A DNA stretch of 64,000 bases from Pseudothioclava arenosa (GTDB lineage: Bacteria; Pseudomonadota; Alphaproteobacteria; Rhodobacterales; Rhodobacteraceae). The stretch is taken from NCBI RefSeq assembly GCF_002358085.1, contig NZ_NTJD01000007.1, positions 62,001 to 126,000 of the forward strand, in the 5' to 3' direction. Below are positions 8,750-18,731 of the stretch, in pieces; the stretch's first letter is position 1; every line of letters starts with the position of its first letter. Below the pieces are notes generated by a model. The model was given only the letters and a program-made list of their open reading frames with translations. It did no database searches and was not told where the DNA came from. The translations under genes were made by a program, and so were the position numbers.

Positions 8750-8760
8750 TTGTATACGAA
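8750..8760. promoter_or_regulatory. candidate GntR/FCD operator upstream of dctP
   Basis: The near-palindrome TTGTATACGAA fits the T-N-G-T...A-C-N-A half-site pattern bound by many FadR-subfamily GntR regulators. It lies about 100 bases before the dctP start in the AT-rich gap. Either of the two FCD regulators nearby (2588 or 9093) could bind it. Assignment is inference from motif and position. Confidence 0.4.
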
Positions 8761-9034
8761 ATTGACCATTAAAGACATTAATGTGCATGAAATTTGCGCG
8801 AAGTTGAGACCAAACAGGCCGGTGATCTTAGATTTTTGACGAGTTTTTGAGGGGCTGTCTGAGGAAAGGTTCGGATTGGTTGCGAGAGATTCGCGAAATG
8901 CGATTCGTGGCGAGGAGATGGCCCAGCTTCCGGGCTTTCGCGCCAAATTCATTCATTTGTTGCGAAAAATGCGCCCGTTTTTGCGGGCAGGCGCGAAAAT
9001 ATTGTGCAGATTTTCGCCTGATCGGATTTCTGCA

Positions 9035-9050
9035 TTGACAATACGGTCAA
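9035..9050. promoter_or_regulatory. inverted repeat upstream of GntR regulator
   Basis: TTGAC and GTCAA form a perfect 5-bp inverted repeat around a 6-base spacer. The left arm also reads as a -35 element (TTGACA), so a bound repressor could block polymerase. It lies 43 bases before the regulator start and suits autoregulation, which is inferred. Confidence 0.4.
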
Positions 9051-9068
9051 GGAATATCCAGCCTGATC

Positions 9069-9089
9069 GAACCAAAGCATGAATGGTTC
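9069..9089. promoter_or_regulatory. second inverted repeat before the GntR start
   Basis: GAACCA and TGGTTC form a perfect 6-bp inverted repeat around 9 bases, ending 3 bases before the ATG of the GntR gene. It could be an operator or an mRNA hairpin covering the ribosome site. No other clear ribosome site is visible for this gene. Confidence 0.35.
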
Positions 9090-9092
9090 GCT

Positions 9093-9807
9093 ATGTCGGT
9101 CACTGAAAATACAATCCTTGAAGCCGGAAGCTTCGCAGATGTGCTCCGCCAGCTACGCCGCCTGGTCACCAGCGGTGAGATGCCGGAGGACGGCAAGTTG
9201 CCCACCGAGCGCGAGATGGCCGAGACGCTTGGCGTCGGGCGCCGCGCGGTGCGCCGTGCGCTTGAGGCGCTTGAGTCCGAGGGGCTGGTCTGGCGCAAGC
9301 AGGGCAAGGGCACCTTCATCGGTCAGCCGCCGGATCCGACGGGCGCTCTGGCGGCGGCGATCGCGGGCCAGACCCGCGCCTCCGAAGTGGCTGAGGCGCG
9401 GCTTTACATCGAACCGGCGCTGGCGGGGCTTTGCGCCGCGCGTGCCAAACCCGATGACGTGCGCCGGATGCGGGTGCTGGTCGAGCGCATTCACCAGACT
9501 GCCGATCGCAACGCAGCCGAGCTTTGGGATGGTGCGCTGCACCGGATGATTGCGCGCACGGCGGGCAACCGCGTGCTGCTGACGGCGTTTTCACTGCTTG
9601 ATGAGATCCGCGCCTCGGACGTCTGGCGGGAGCTGCGGGAAAAGGCGCGCGACCCGGGATCGAATGAACTTTATTTCCAGCAGCACATGCAGCTGGTCGA
9701 TTGCATCGAACGCGGTGACGTGATCGGCGCCGAAGAGGCGATGCGCGCCCATCTCAATACGCTTTCCGAGCGGATGCGTCACGCGATCGAAGACAGCGAG
9801 GCCGGTG

Positions 9808-9815
<8 letters not shown>
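9093..9815 (+). CDS. GntR family transcriptional regulator (FadR/FCD type)
   Basis: The 240-residue protein has a winged helix at about residues 15-75 (GKLPTEREMAETLGVGRRAV, then RALEALESEGLV and GKGTFIG), followed by an FCD effector domain (about 95-225) with ARLYIEPALAGL and LHRMIARTAGN. It is the first gene of a plus-strand run with a peptide ABC importer, GGT-like enzyme and DUF1028 gene, and its end overlaps the next gene. It probably controls this operon and itself through the inverted repeats upstream. The effector may be an amino acid or a derivative, which is inference. Confidence 0.9.
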
Positions 9816-11936
<2,121 letters not shown>

Positions 11937-11954
11937 CAAGGAGTTACCTCACCC

Positions 11955-13463
11955 ATGGCACGTATAAGAACCGCGGCCCTTGCGACGGCGATGTGCCTCG
12001 CCGCCTCGGGCGCCTTCGCCGCCGATCTGCGGATCGGCCTTCAGGAAGACCCGGATGTCCTCGACCCGGATCAGTCGCGCACCTTCGTTGGGCGGATCGT
12101 CTATGCCTCGCTGTGCGACAAGCTGGTCGACATCACCCCCGGCCTCGAGATCATCCCGCAGCTGGCGACCAGCTGGGAATGGTCGGAGGATGGCATGGCG
12201 CTGACCATGAAACTGCGCGAGGGCGTGACCTTCCATGACGGCGAGCCCTTCAACGCCGCCGCCGTGGCCGCCAATATCGAGCGCAGCCAGACCATGCCGG
12301 AAAGCCGCCGCAAGTCCGAACTGAAATCCATCGCCTCGACCGAGGTGATCGACGACGCCACGATCAAGTTCAACCTGACCGCGCCCGACGCCACGCTGCT
12401 GGCGCAGCTGGCCGACCGCGCGGGGATGATGGTCGCGCCCAAGGCCGCGGCCGAGGTGGGCGTCGATTTCGGGCTGAACCCGGTTTGCTCGGGCCCCTTC
12501 ACCTTCAAGGAGCGGGTGCAGCAGGACCGCATCGTCCTCGAGAAATTCGCCGATTACTGGAACGCCGACGCGATCCATTTCGACACCGTCACCTTCCTGC
12601 CGATCCCGGACACGACCGTGCGCCTTGCGAACCTGCGGGCGGGCGATCTGGACATGCTCGAGCGTCTGGCGGCGACCGATCTCGGTTCGGCCAAGGCGGA
12701 TGCGGGCCTGACCGTCGCGCAGGCGGTGTCGCTGGGTTACCAGGGCATCACGCTCAACCTCGCCAATGGCGAGCGCGCCAAGAACCCGCTCGGCGAAAGC
12801 AAGCTGGTGCGTCAGGCGCTGTCGCTGGCGATCGACCGCGACGTGCTGAACCAGGTGGTGTTCGAGGGTGCCTTTGCGCCGGGCAACCAGCCCTTCCCGC
12901 CGAACTCGCCCTGGTATGACGCCGATTACCCGGTGGCGGCGCGCGATGTCGAAGCCGCCAAGGCCAAGCTGAAAGAGGCCGGTCTCGAGAGCGTCGACAT
13001 CGAGGTGCAGGTCGCCAACAACCCGGTGCAGATGCAGCTGATGCAGGTCGTGCAGGCGATGGCGGCGGAAGCCGGGATCAACATCTCGCTGACCGCGAAG
13101 GAGTTTGCCACGCTGCTCAAGGACCAGTCCGCGGGCGATTACGTGGCCAGCCAGGTCGGTTGGTCGGGGCGTGTCGATCCCGATGGCAACATCCACCAGT
13201 TCGTGACCTGCAAGGGCGGGATCAATGACGCGAAGTTCTGCGATCCGGCGGTCGACGCGGCGTTGAACAAGGCGCGCACCACGACCGACATGGCCGAACG
13301 CAAGGCAGCCTATGACGCCGCGCAGGACGTGCTGATGGAGGAGCTGCCGCTGATCTACCTCTATCACCAGACCTGGATCTGGGCGCTCGACAAGAAGGTC
13401 TCGGGCTTTACCGCCTATCCGGACGGCATGATCCGTCTGGAAGGTGTGAGCTTCACCGAGTGA
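11955..13463 (+). CDS. ABC transporter substrate-binding protein, family 5 (DppA/OppA type)
   Basis: The 502-residue periplasmic receptor has a Sec signal peptide (hydrophobic residues 7-21, cleavage after AFA near residue 23). The mature protein shows family-5 features: YASLCDKLVDI, LATSWEWSEDGM, REGVTFHDGEPFNA at about residue 90 and VRQALSLAIDRD near residue 290. It should bind peptides, glutathione-like compounds or opines for the downstream permeases. ATPases precede the receptor here, unlike the E. coli dpp order. A strong hairpin (13473-13499) follows its stop. Confidence 0.93.
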   Translation: MARIRTAALATAMCLAASGAFAADLRIGLQEDPDVLDPDQSRTFVGRIVYASLCDKLVDITPGLEIIPQLATSWEWSEDGMALTMKLREGVTFHDGEPFNAAAVAANIERSQTMPESRRKSELKSIASTEVIDDATIKFNLTAPDATLLAQLADRAGMMVAPKAAAEVGVDFGLNPVCSGPFTFKERVQQDRIVLEKFADYWNADAIHFDTVTFLPIPDTTVRLANLRAGDLDMLERLAATDLGSAKADAGLTVAQAVSLGYQGITLNLANGERAKNPLGESKLVRQALSLAIDRDVLNQVVFEGAFAPGNQPFPPNSPWYDADYPVAARDVEAAKAKLKEAGLESVDIEVQVANNPVQMQLMQVVQAMAAEAGINISLTAKEFATLLKDQSAGDYVASQVGWSGRVDPDGNIHQFVTCKGGINDAKFCDPAVDAALNKARTTTDMAERKAAYDAAQDVLMEELPLIYLYHQTWIWALDKKVSGFTAYPDGMIRLEGVSFTE

Positions 13464-13472
13464 TCGAAACCC

Positions 13473-13499
13473 GGGTCCGGCGCATGAGGTGCCGGACCC
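13473..13499 (+). terminator. intercistronic hairpin between receptor and permease genes
   Basis: GGGTCCGGC and GCCGGACCC form a perfect 9-bp stem around a 9-base loop, 10 bases after the receptor stop. It lacks a T run, so it more likely stabilises the upstream receptor mRNA or slows read-through than ends transcription fully. Confidence 0.6.
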
Positions 13500-13524
13500 T
13501 CCCGAACCCGCCGGACCTATTGCC

Positions 13525-14472
13525 ATGCTCGGTTTCCTGACCCGCCGCCTGCTGATCGCCATCCCGACGATCCTGCTGATCTCGATCTTCGTCTTCACGC
13601 TGCAAAAGCTCTTGCCGGGCGATCCGGTGCTGGCCATGGCCGGCGAAGAGCGCGACCCGGCGGTGATCGAGTTCCTGCGCGAGAAATATCGCCTCAACGA
13701 CCCGATCTGGATGCAGTATTTCAACTGGATCGGCGGCGCGCTGACGGGTGACCTCGGGATTTCGCTGCGCACCCAGCAGCCGGTGCTGACGCTGATTGCC
13801 GAAAAGCTGCCGGTGACGATCCAGCTGGCGGTGATGGCGCTGGTGATCGCGCTGGTGATCGGGGTGCCGACCGGGGTTCTCTCGGCCTATCGCAAGGGCA
13901 GCGTGATCGACTGGGTGGCCAATATCGTCGCGCTCTCCGGTCTCTCGATCCCGAATTTCTGGCTGGGCATCATGCTGATCCTGCTGGTCTCGGTCAAACT
14001 CGGCTGGCTGCCGGCCTCGGGCTATGTGCCGCTGACCGAGGACCCGCTGCAGTCGATCCGCACGATGATCATGCCCGCCTTCGTGCTTGGCACGGGGCTG
14101 GCCGCGACGCTGATGCGCCACACGCGTTCGGCGATGCTGGGCGTGCTGCGCTCGGATTACGTGCGCACCGCGCGTGCCAAGGGGCTGGGCGAAAGCGTCG
14201 TCGTGCTCAAGCACGCGCTGCGCAACGCGCTGATCCCGATCGTCACGGTGACGACGCTGCTGTTCGGCGAGTTGCTGGCCGGCGCCGTGCTGACCGAACA
14301 GATCTTTACCATCCCGGGCTTCGGCAAGCTCGTGGTCGATGCCGTGTTCAACCGTGATTACGCGGTGGTGCAGGGGATCGTGCTGTGCACCGCCGTCGCC
14401 TTCATCGCGATGAACATCCTCGCCGATGCGATCTATCGCGTCCTCAACCCGCGCATGAGGGAAGAACAATGA
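13525..14472 (+). CDS. peptide ABC transporter permease (DppB type)
   Basis: This 315-residue inner-membrane permease has about six helices: an N-terminal one (LLIAIPTILLISIFVF), then the binding-protein-dependent permease domain. The EAA-type loop is VRTARAKGLGESVVVLKHAL at about residues 213-232, which docks on the ATPases. LLPGDPVLAM after the first helix is typical of DppB. The start at 13525 gives MLGFLTRRLLIA; the upstream in-frame ATG at 13489 lies inside the intercistronic hairpin. Confidence 0.93.
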   Translation: MLGFLTRRLLIAIPTILLISIFVFTLQKLLPGDPVLAMAGEERDPAVIEFLREKYRLNDPIWMQYFNWIGGALTGDLGISLRTQQPVLTLIAEKLPVTIQLAVMALVIALVIGVPTGVLSAYRKGSVIDWVANIVALSGLSIPNFWLGIMLILLVSVKLGWLPASGYVPLTEDPLQSIRTMIMPAFVLGTGLAATLMRHTRSAMLGVLRSDYVRTARAKGLGESVVVLKHALRNALIPIVTVTTLLFGELLAGAVLTEQIFTIPGFGKLVVDAVFNRDYAVVQGIVLCTAVAFIAMNILADAIYRVLNPRMREEQ

Positions 14473-15338
14473 CCGCGATCACCGACCCGCAACTGGCGCA
14501 GCCCAAGACCCGCAGTCGGGTCTGGCGCAAGCTGCGCGCAAGCCCTTCGGCGCTGTTTGGCGCGGTGCTGGTGGGGTTCTTCGTGCTCGTCGCCGTGCTG
14601 GCGCCGGTGCTGCCGATCCCGGCCCCGCTCGAGACCGACTGGATGGCGGTGCGCAAGGGCCCGTCGCTGGCCCATCCGATGGGCACCGACGAGATCGGCC
14701 GCGATGTGCTCTCGCGGATGGTCTGGGGGGCGCAGGCCTCGCTGCTGGCCGGGGTCGTGTCGGTGCTGATCGCGCTGTTCATCGGGGTGCCGCTGGGGGT
14801 CGCTGCGGGCTATGCGCGGGGCTGGACCGACGCGATCATCAGCCGCGGCACCGAGGCGCTTCTGGCCGCGCCCTTCCTGATCCTCGCGATCGCGCTGGCG
14901 GCGTTTCTGGGGCCCTCGCTGAGCAACGCGATGATCGCGATCGGGCTCTCGGCGATGCCGGTCTTCGTGCGGCTCGCGCGCGGGCAGACGATGAGCGTGA
15001 TGACCGAGGATTACGTCGAGAGCGCCCGCGTCATCGGCCTCAGCCACCGCGCGATCGTCTGGCGCTACATCCTGCCCAACATCTTCCCGCCGCTGCTGGT
15101 GCAGGCGACGCTGACGGTCGCCACCGCGATCATCGCCGAGGCCTCGCTGTCGTTCCTCGGGCTCGGGCAGCAACCGCCCGCGCCGTCCTGGGGCTCGATG
15201 CTGAACGTGGCCAAGAACTTCCTCGAACAGGCGCCCTGGATGGCGCTCTGGCCGGGCATCGCCATCTTCCTCGTGGTGCTGGGCTTCAACCTTCTGGGCG
15301 ACGGGCTGCGCGATGCGCTCGACCCGCGCGAAAACTGA
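14469..15338 (+). CDS. peptide ABC transporter permease (DppC type)
   Basis: The 289-residue second permease has an N-terminal OppC-type segment (WRKLRASPSALFGAVLVGFF) with one helix, then the five-helix permease domain. HPMGTDEIGRDVLSRMVWG at about residues 68-86 is diagnostic of DppC/OppC, and the ATPase-docking loop is VESARVIGLSHRAIVWRYIL. Its ATG overlaps the dppB-type stop (ATGA). It pairs with the DppB-type permease. Confidence 0.93.
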   Translation: MTAITDPQLAQPKTRSRVWRKLRASPSALFGAVLVGFFVLVAVLAPVLPIPAPLETDWMAVRKGPSLAHPMGTDEIGRDVLSRMVWGAQASLLAGVVSVLIALFIGVPLGVAAGYARGWTDAIISRGTEALLAAPFLILAIALAAFLGPSLSNAMIAIGLSAMPVFVRLARGQTMSVMTEDYVESARVIGLSHRAIVWRYILPNIFPPLLVQATLTVATAIIAEASLSFLGLGQQPPAPSWGSMLNVAKNFLEQAPWMALWPGIAIFLVVLGFNLLGDGLRDALDPREN

Positions 15339-15383
15339 TTACAAGGCGCCGGGTCTCCGGCCAAGTCCAAGGAAAAGACCGAC

Positions 15384-17174
15384 ATGACCTTTACCACCCG
15401 CCCTGAAATCACCGGGACTTTCGGCGTCGCGACCTCGACGCATTGGATCGCCTCGGCCGTGGGCATGAGCCTTCTGGAAAAAGGCGGCAACGCCTTTGAC
15501 GCGGCGGTCGCGATGGGGCTCGTGCTGAATGTGGTCGAGCCGCATCTGAACGGCCCGCTGGGCGATTTGCCGGTAATCTTCCGCGCCGCGGGCGATGCCG
15601 AGCCTACGGTGATCTGCGGCCAGGGCGTGGCGCCCGCGCGCGCGACCATCGCGCATTACCGCAGCGAGGGGCTTGATATGATCCCGGGCTCGGGGCTCTT
15701 GGCGACGGTCACGCCGGGCGCTTTCGACGGCTGGATGCTGCTGTTGCGCGACCATGGTTCGATGAGCCTGCGCGAGGTGCTGGAGCCCGCGATCCATTAC
15801 GCCGAGACCGGGCATCCGATGCTGCCGCGCGTGGCGGCGACGATTGCGGGGCTGGCCGATTTCTTCCGCGAGGAATGGCCGAGTTCGGCCGCGACCTGGC
15901 TGCCCCACGGCAAGGTGCCCGAGGCGGGCGACCTGTTCTGCAATCGGGATCTGGCCGCGACCTGGACCCGGCTTGTCGACGAGGCCGAGGCCGTCTCGGG
16001 GCGCGAGGCGCAGATCGACAAGGCGCGCGAGGTCTTTGCCCAGGGTTTCGTGGCCGAGGCGATCGACGCCTGGATGCAAGAGGCCTGCGTGATGGATGCC
16101 GCGGGCGGGCGGCGAAAGGGCGTGCTGAGCGGTCAGGACATGGCCGAGTGGCGCGCCAGCTACGAGCGCCCGCTCTCGGTCGATTACGGCGACTGGCAGG
16201 TCTACAAGACGGGGCCCTGGGGGCAGGGGCCGGGGCTGTTGCAATCGCTGCGCATCCTCGAGGGGTTCGACATCGGCGCGATGGACCCGATGGGCTCCGA
16301 TTTCGTGCATACGATCACCGAGACGCTGAAGCTCTCGATGGCCGACCGCGAGGCCTATTACGGCGACCCCGATTTCGCCGAGATCCCGATGGAGGTGCTG
16401 CTGTCGCGCGACTATGCCGCGACGCGCCGGGCGCTGATCGGCCCGGAGGCCTCGCTTGAACAGCGCCCGGGCCGGGTGCCGGGGTTCGAGGCCTGGGCCG
16501 ATGCCGCGATCGCGCGCGCCGCCGCGCAGACGCCCACCGAGGCTGGCGCCGGGGCGGGCGAGCCGACGATGGCGCATCTGACCGAGAAGCGCGGCGACAC
16601 GGTGCATCTCGATGTGATTGACCGCTGGGGCAACATGGTCTCGGCCACGCCTTCGGGCGGCTGGCTGCAATCCTCGCCGGTGGTGCCGGGGCTGGGGATG
16701 CCGCTGAACAGCCGCGCGCAGATGTTCTGGCTCGAGGAAGGCCTGCCCACCTCGCTTGCGCCCAAGCGCCGTCCGCGCACCACGCTGACGCCCTCGATCG
16801 GGCTGCGCGGCGATGGTGCGGCGATGGCCTTCGGCACGCCCGGCGGCGACCAGCAGGACCAGTGGCAGCTGATCTTCTTCCTGCGGCTCGTGCATCAGAC
16901 GCCGAACCTGCAGGCCGCGATCGACGCGCCGCTGTTCCATACCGCGCATAACCAAGCCTCGTTCTATCCGCGCGGCACCCGCCCCGGCCACCTGATGCTG
17001 GAGCCGAATTTCGGCGAGGCGACGATTGCCGAGCTGCGCCGCCGCGGTCACCGCATCGAGGTTGCCGAACCCTGGACGGTCGGCCGCCTGACCGCTGCGC
17101 AGCGCGACCCCTCGGGGCTGCTGCGCGCCGCCGCGACGCCGCGGCTGATGCAAGCCTATGCCGTCGGACGCTAA
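15384..17174 (+). CDS. gamma-glutamyltransferase family protein (copy 2)
   Basis: This 596-residue Ntn hydrolase candidate of the gamma-glutamyltransferase family lacks a signal peptide. The predicted catalytic Thr is residue 406 in GDTVHLDVIDRWG, and FGTPGGDQQDQW forms the later Gly-rich loop. The usual N-terminal loop (N/S-G-I-G-G) is altered to LNGPLGDLP, unlike copy 1. It follows a Dpp-type importer by 46 bases and precedes a DUF1028 gene. Hydrolysis of imported gamma-glutamyl peptides or similar amides in the cytoplasm is inferred. The two copies differ clearly in length and motifs, so they are not recent duplicates. Confidence 0.88.
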   Translation: MTFTTRPEITGTFGVATSTHWIASAVGMSLLEKGGNAFDAAVAMGLVLNVVEPHLNGPLGDLPVIFRAAGDAEPTVICGQGVAPARATIAHYRSEGLDMIPGSGLLATVTPGAFDGWMLLLRDHGSMSLREVLEPAIHYAETGHPMLPRVAATIAGLADFFREEWPSSAATWLPHGKVPEAGDLFCNRDLAATWTRLVDEAEAVSGREAQIDKAREVFAQGFVAEAIDAWMQEACVMDAAGGRRKGVLSGQDMAEWRASYERPLSVDYGDWQVYKTGPWGQGPGLLQSLRILEGFDIGAMDPMGSDFVHTITETLKLSMADREAYYGDPDFAEIPMEVLLSRDYAATRRALIGPEASLEQRPGRVPGFEAWADAAIARAAAQTPTEAGAGAGEPTMAHLTEKRGDTVHLDVIDRWGNMVSATPSGGWLQSSPVVPGLGMPLNSRAQMFWLEEGLPTSLAPKRRPRTTLTPSIGLRGDGAAMAFGTPGGDQQDQWQLIFFLRLVHQTPNLQAAIDAPLFHTAHNQASFYPRGTRPGHLMLEPNFGEATIAELRRRGHRIEVAEPWTVGRLTAAQRDPSGLLRAAATPRLMQAYAVGR

Positions 17175-17188
17175 GAAGGCGAGCCCCC

Positions 17189-17926
17189 ATGACCTGGTCC
17201 ATCGTTGCTCGTGACCCCCTGACCGGCCAGTTCGGCGTGGCCGTCGCGACCCGCTTTTTCGCCGTCGGCTCGCTGGTGCCGCATGTGCGCGGCGAGCGCT
17301 GTGCCGTCGCCACGCAGGCCTTCGTCAGCCCGCTCTGGGGAATGGAGGCTGCCGATCGCCTGGCCGAGGGCGAGCTGCCCGAGGCGGTGGTTCTTGATCT
17401 CGTGCATCGCGACGCGGGCCAGTCGCAACGCCAGATCCACATGATCGACGCGCGCGGCAATATCGCGGCGCATACCGGCGCGAAATGCATCGACTGGTGC
17501 GGGCAGGTGCAGGCCGAGGGGGTCTCGGTCGCGGGCAACATGCTGGCCAATGGCCGGGTGATCGCGGACACGCTGGCCTGCTATCTCGACCATCCCGATC
17601 TGCCCTTTGCCGAGCGACTGATGACCGCGATGGAGGCGGGCGAAGCGGCGGGCGGCGACAAGCGCGGCAAGCAGGCGGCGGCGCTGCGCATTCACCGCAG
17701 CGAAGATTATCCCTGGCTCGATCTGCGCGTCGACGACCATCCCGATCCGCTGGCCGAGCTGCGCCGCCTTTATGACGTGGCGCAGGAGCGTTACCTCTTT
17801 GTTGCCGATGCGATGCCCACGCGGGCGAATTTCTCGGGTGTCACCGACCGCACCGAGATCGACGCGAAAATCGCCGCCGAAGAGGCGCGGCGCGCGGCGC
17901 TGAAAGCGGCGCCGGATGCCAGCTAG
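17189..17926 (+). CDS. DUF1028 family protein (Ntn-hydrolase-like)
   Basis: The 245-residue protein begins MTWSIVARDPLTGQFGVAVATRFFAVGS, the conserved N-terminus of DUF1028, with VAGNMLANG in the middle and a C-terminal NFSGVTDR segment. The family resembles Ntn hydrolases in fold and often sits beside peptide importers and peptidases, but no reaction is established. It is 14 bases after the second GGT-like gene and is the last gene of the GntR-led operon. A role in processing an imported peptide-like compound is inference. Confidence 0.88.
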   Translation: MTWSIVARDPLTGQFGVAVATRFFAVGSLVPHVRGERCAVATQAFVSPLWGMEAADRLAEGELPEAVVLDLVHRDAGQSQRQIHMIDARGNIAAHTGAKCIDWCGQVQAEGVSVAGNMLANGRVIADTLACYLDHPDLPFAERLMTAMEAGEAAGGDKRGKQAAALRIHRSEDYPWLDLRVDDHPDPLAELRRLYDVAQERYLFVADAMPTRANFSGVTDRTEIDAKIAAEEARRAALKAAPDAS

Positions 17927-17953
17927 GCGGGCGGCGGCGGGATGGGCCGCGGC

Positions 17954-18583
17954 TCAGAAGGTCGCCGGCGTCGCGACCCAGAGAATCCGCGACGTGCCCG
18001 GATCGATGTTGCGATAGCGATGCGGCAGGTTCGAGGCGAAAAAGAAGCTGTCGCCCGGGCCGAGGAAATGGCTTTGCCCGTTCACGAACAGCTCGACCCG
18101 GCCCTGCAGGATGAACCCCAGTTCCTGACCGACATGCTGGATGTCGCCGCCGCTTTCGGCGCCGGGTTCGAGCGTGTGGATATTCGCGTCCAGCAGCAGC
18201 TCGGGGAAGGTCGGCGTCAGCCGCTCCAGCACGATCGCGCCGCTCGCCCCGCCATGACTGACCCGAACCGAGGGCCGCTCGTCGGCGCGCATCACGCTGA
18301 TCTCGTCCTCGGCGCCGTCACTTGCGAACAGCGCCACGATCGAGGTGTCGAGGGCGGCCAGAATTCGGTGCAGCGTGCGCAGCGAGGGCGTGGCCTGATC
18401 GGTCTCGATCTTGGAGAGCATCGAGGGCGAGCAGCCGACCTCATCGGCCAGAACGCGCAGCGTCTTGCCTCGCGCCTTGCGCCGGTCGCGCAGCCGTGCG
18501 CCCAGATCCTGCATCGTGCTCTGCGCCGGTGCACCCCCGGCAGCTGTCATGGGGTCTTCGCGCTGCCCAATTTCCGTGCTCAT
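17954..18583 (-). CDS. XRE family regulator with C-terminal cupin domain
   Basis: The 209-residue regulator has a helix-turn-helix at about residues 30-85 (GKTLRVLADEVGCSPSMLSK, then IETDQATPSLRTLHRI) and a cupin barrel at about 125-200 with LEPGAESGGDIQHVGQELG and LGPGDSFFFASNLPHRYRN. PuuR-like members of this class control polyamine and amino-acid catabolism, with the cupin as effector sensor. GGAG lies 9 bases before the ATG at 18583. It diverges from the Liv-type ABC operon and probably regulates it. Confidence 0.9.
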   Translation of the reverse strand: MSTEIGQREDPMTAAGGAPAQSTMQDLGARLRDRRKARGKTLRVLADEVGCSPSMLSKIETDQATPSLRTLHRILAALDTSIVALFASDGAEDEISVMRADERPSVRVSHGGASGAIVLERLTPTFPELLLDANIHTLEPGAESGGDIQHVGQELGFILQGRVELFVNGQSHFLGPGDSFFFASNLPHRYRNIDPGTSRILWVATPATF

Positions 18584-18626
18584 CCGTCAAATCTCCGCTC
18601 AGGGAAGCGCCGGTTGTGAAAATAGA

Positions 18627-18670
18627 TCAAATTTTTGACCTTAAATGGCCAAAAGTTGAATTCTATTCAA
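18627..18670. promoter_or_regulatory. paired palindromes between the XRE-cupin gene and the Liv operon
   Basis: Two inverted repeats lie in the AT-rich divergent gap: TCAAA-TT-TTTGA at 18627-18638 and TTGAAT-TCT-ATTCAA at 18656-18670. They are related half-sites (TCAAA and ATTCAA) spaced about three helical turns apart. They are good operator candidates for the divergent XRE-cupin regulator. Confidence 0.45.
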
Positions 18671-18731
18671 ATTACTGAGTCACAATTTCCTCATGTCTCA
18701 ATCTTCGTCAGGCAACCTTGAGGAAAGTGGA

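Larger units (their letters stand above)
8652..9092. promoter_or_regulatory. AT-rich divergent control region between the TRAP and peptide-ABC operons
   Basis: This 440-base gap is much richer in A and T than its surroundings and contains no convincing gene. It holds three candidate operators, listed separately: TTGTATACGAA at 8750-8760, TTGAC-N6-GTCAA at 9035-9050 and GAACCA-N9-TGGTTC at 9069-9089. The palindrome CATTAATG lies at 8776-8783. Promoters for dctP (minus) and the GntR-led operon (plus) must lie here, but no clear -35/-10 pair stands out. Confidence 0.6.

Noticed and set aside
11949-13772. Minus-strand frame of 607 codons opposite the family-5 receptor
   Set aside because: Antisense shadow; receptor has a signal peptide and family motifs.
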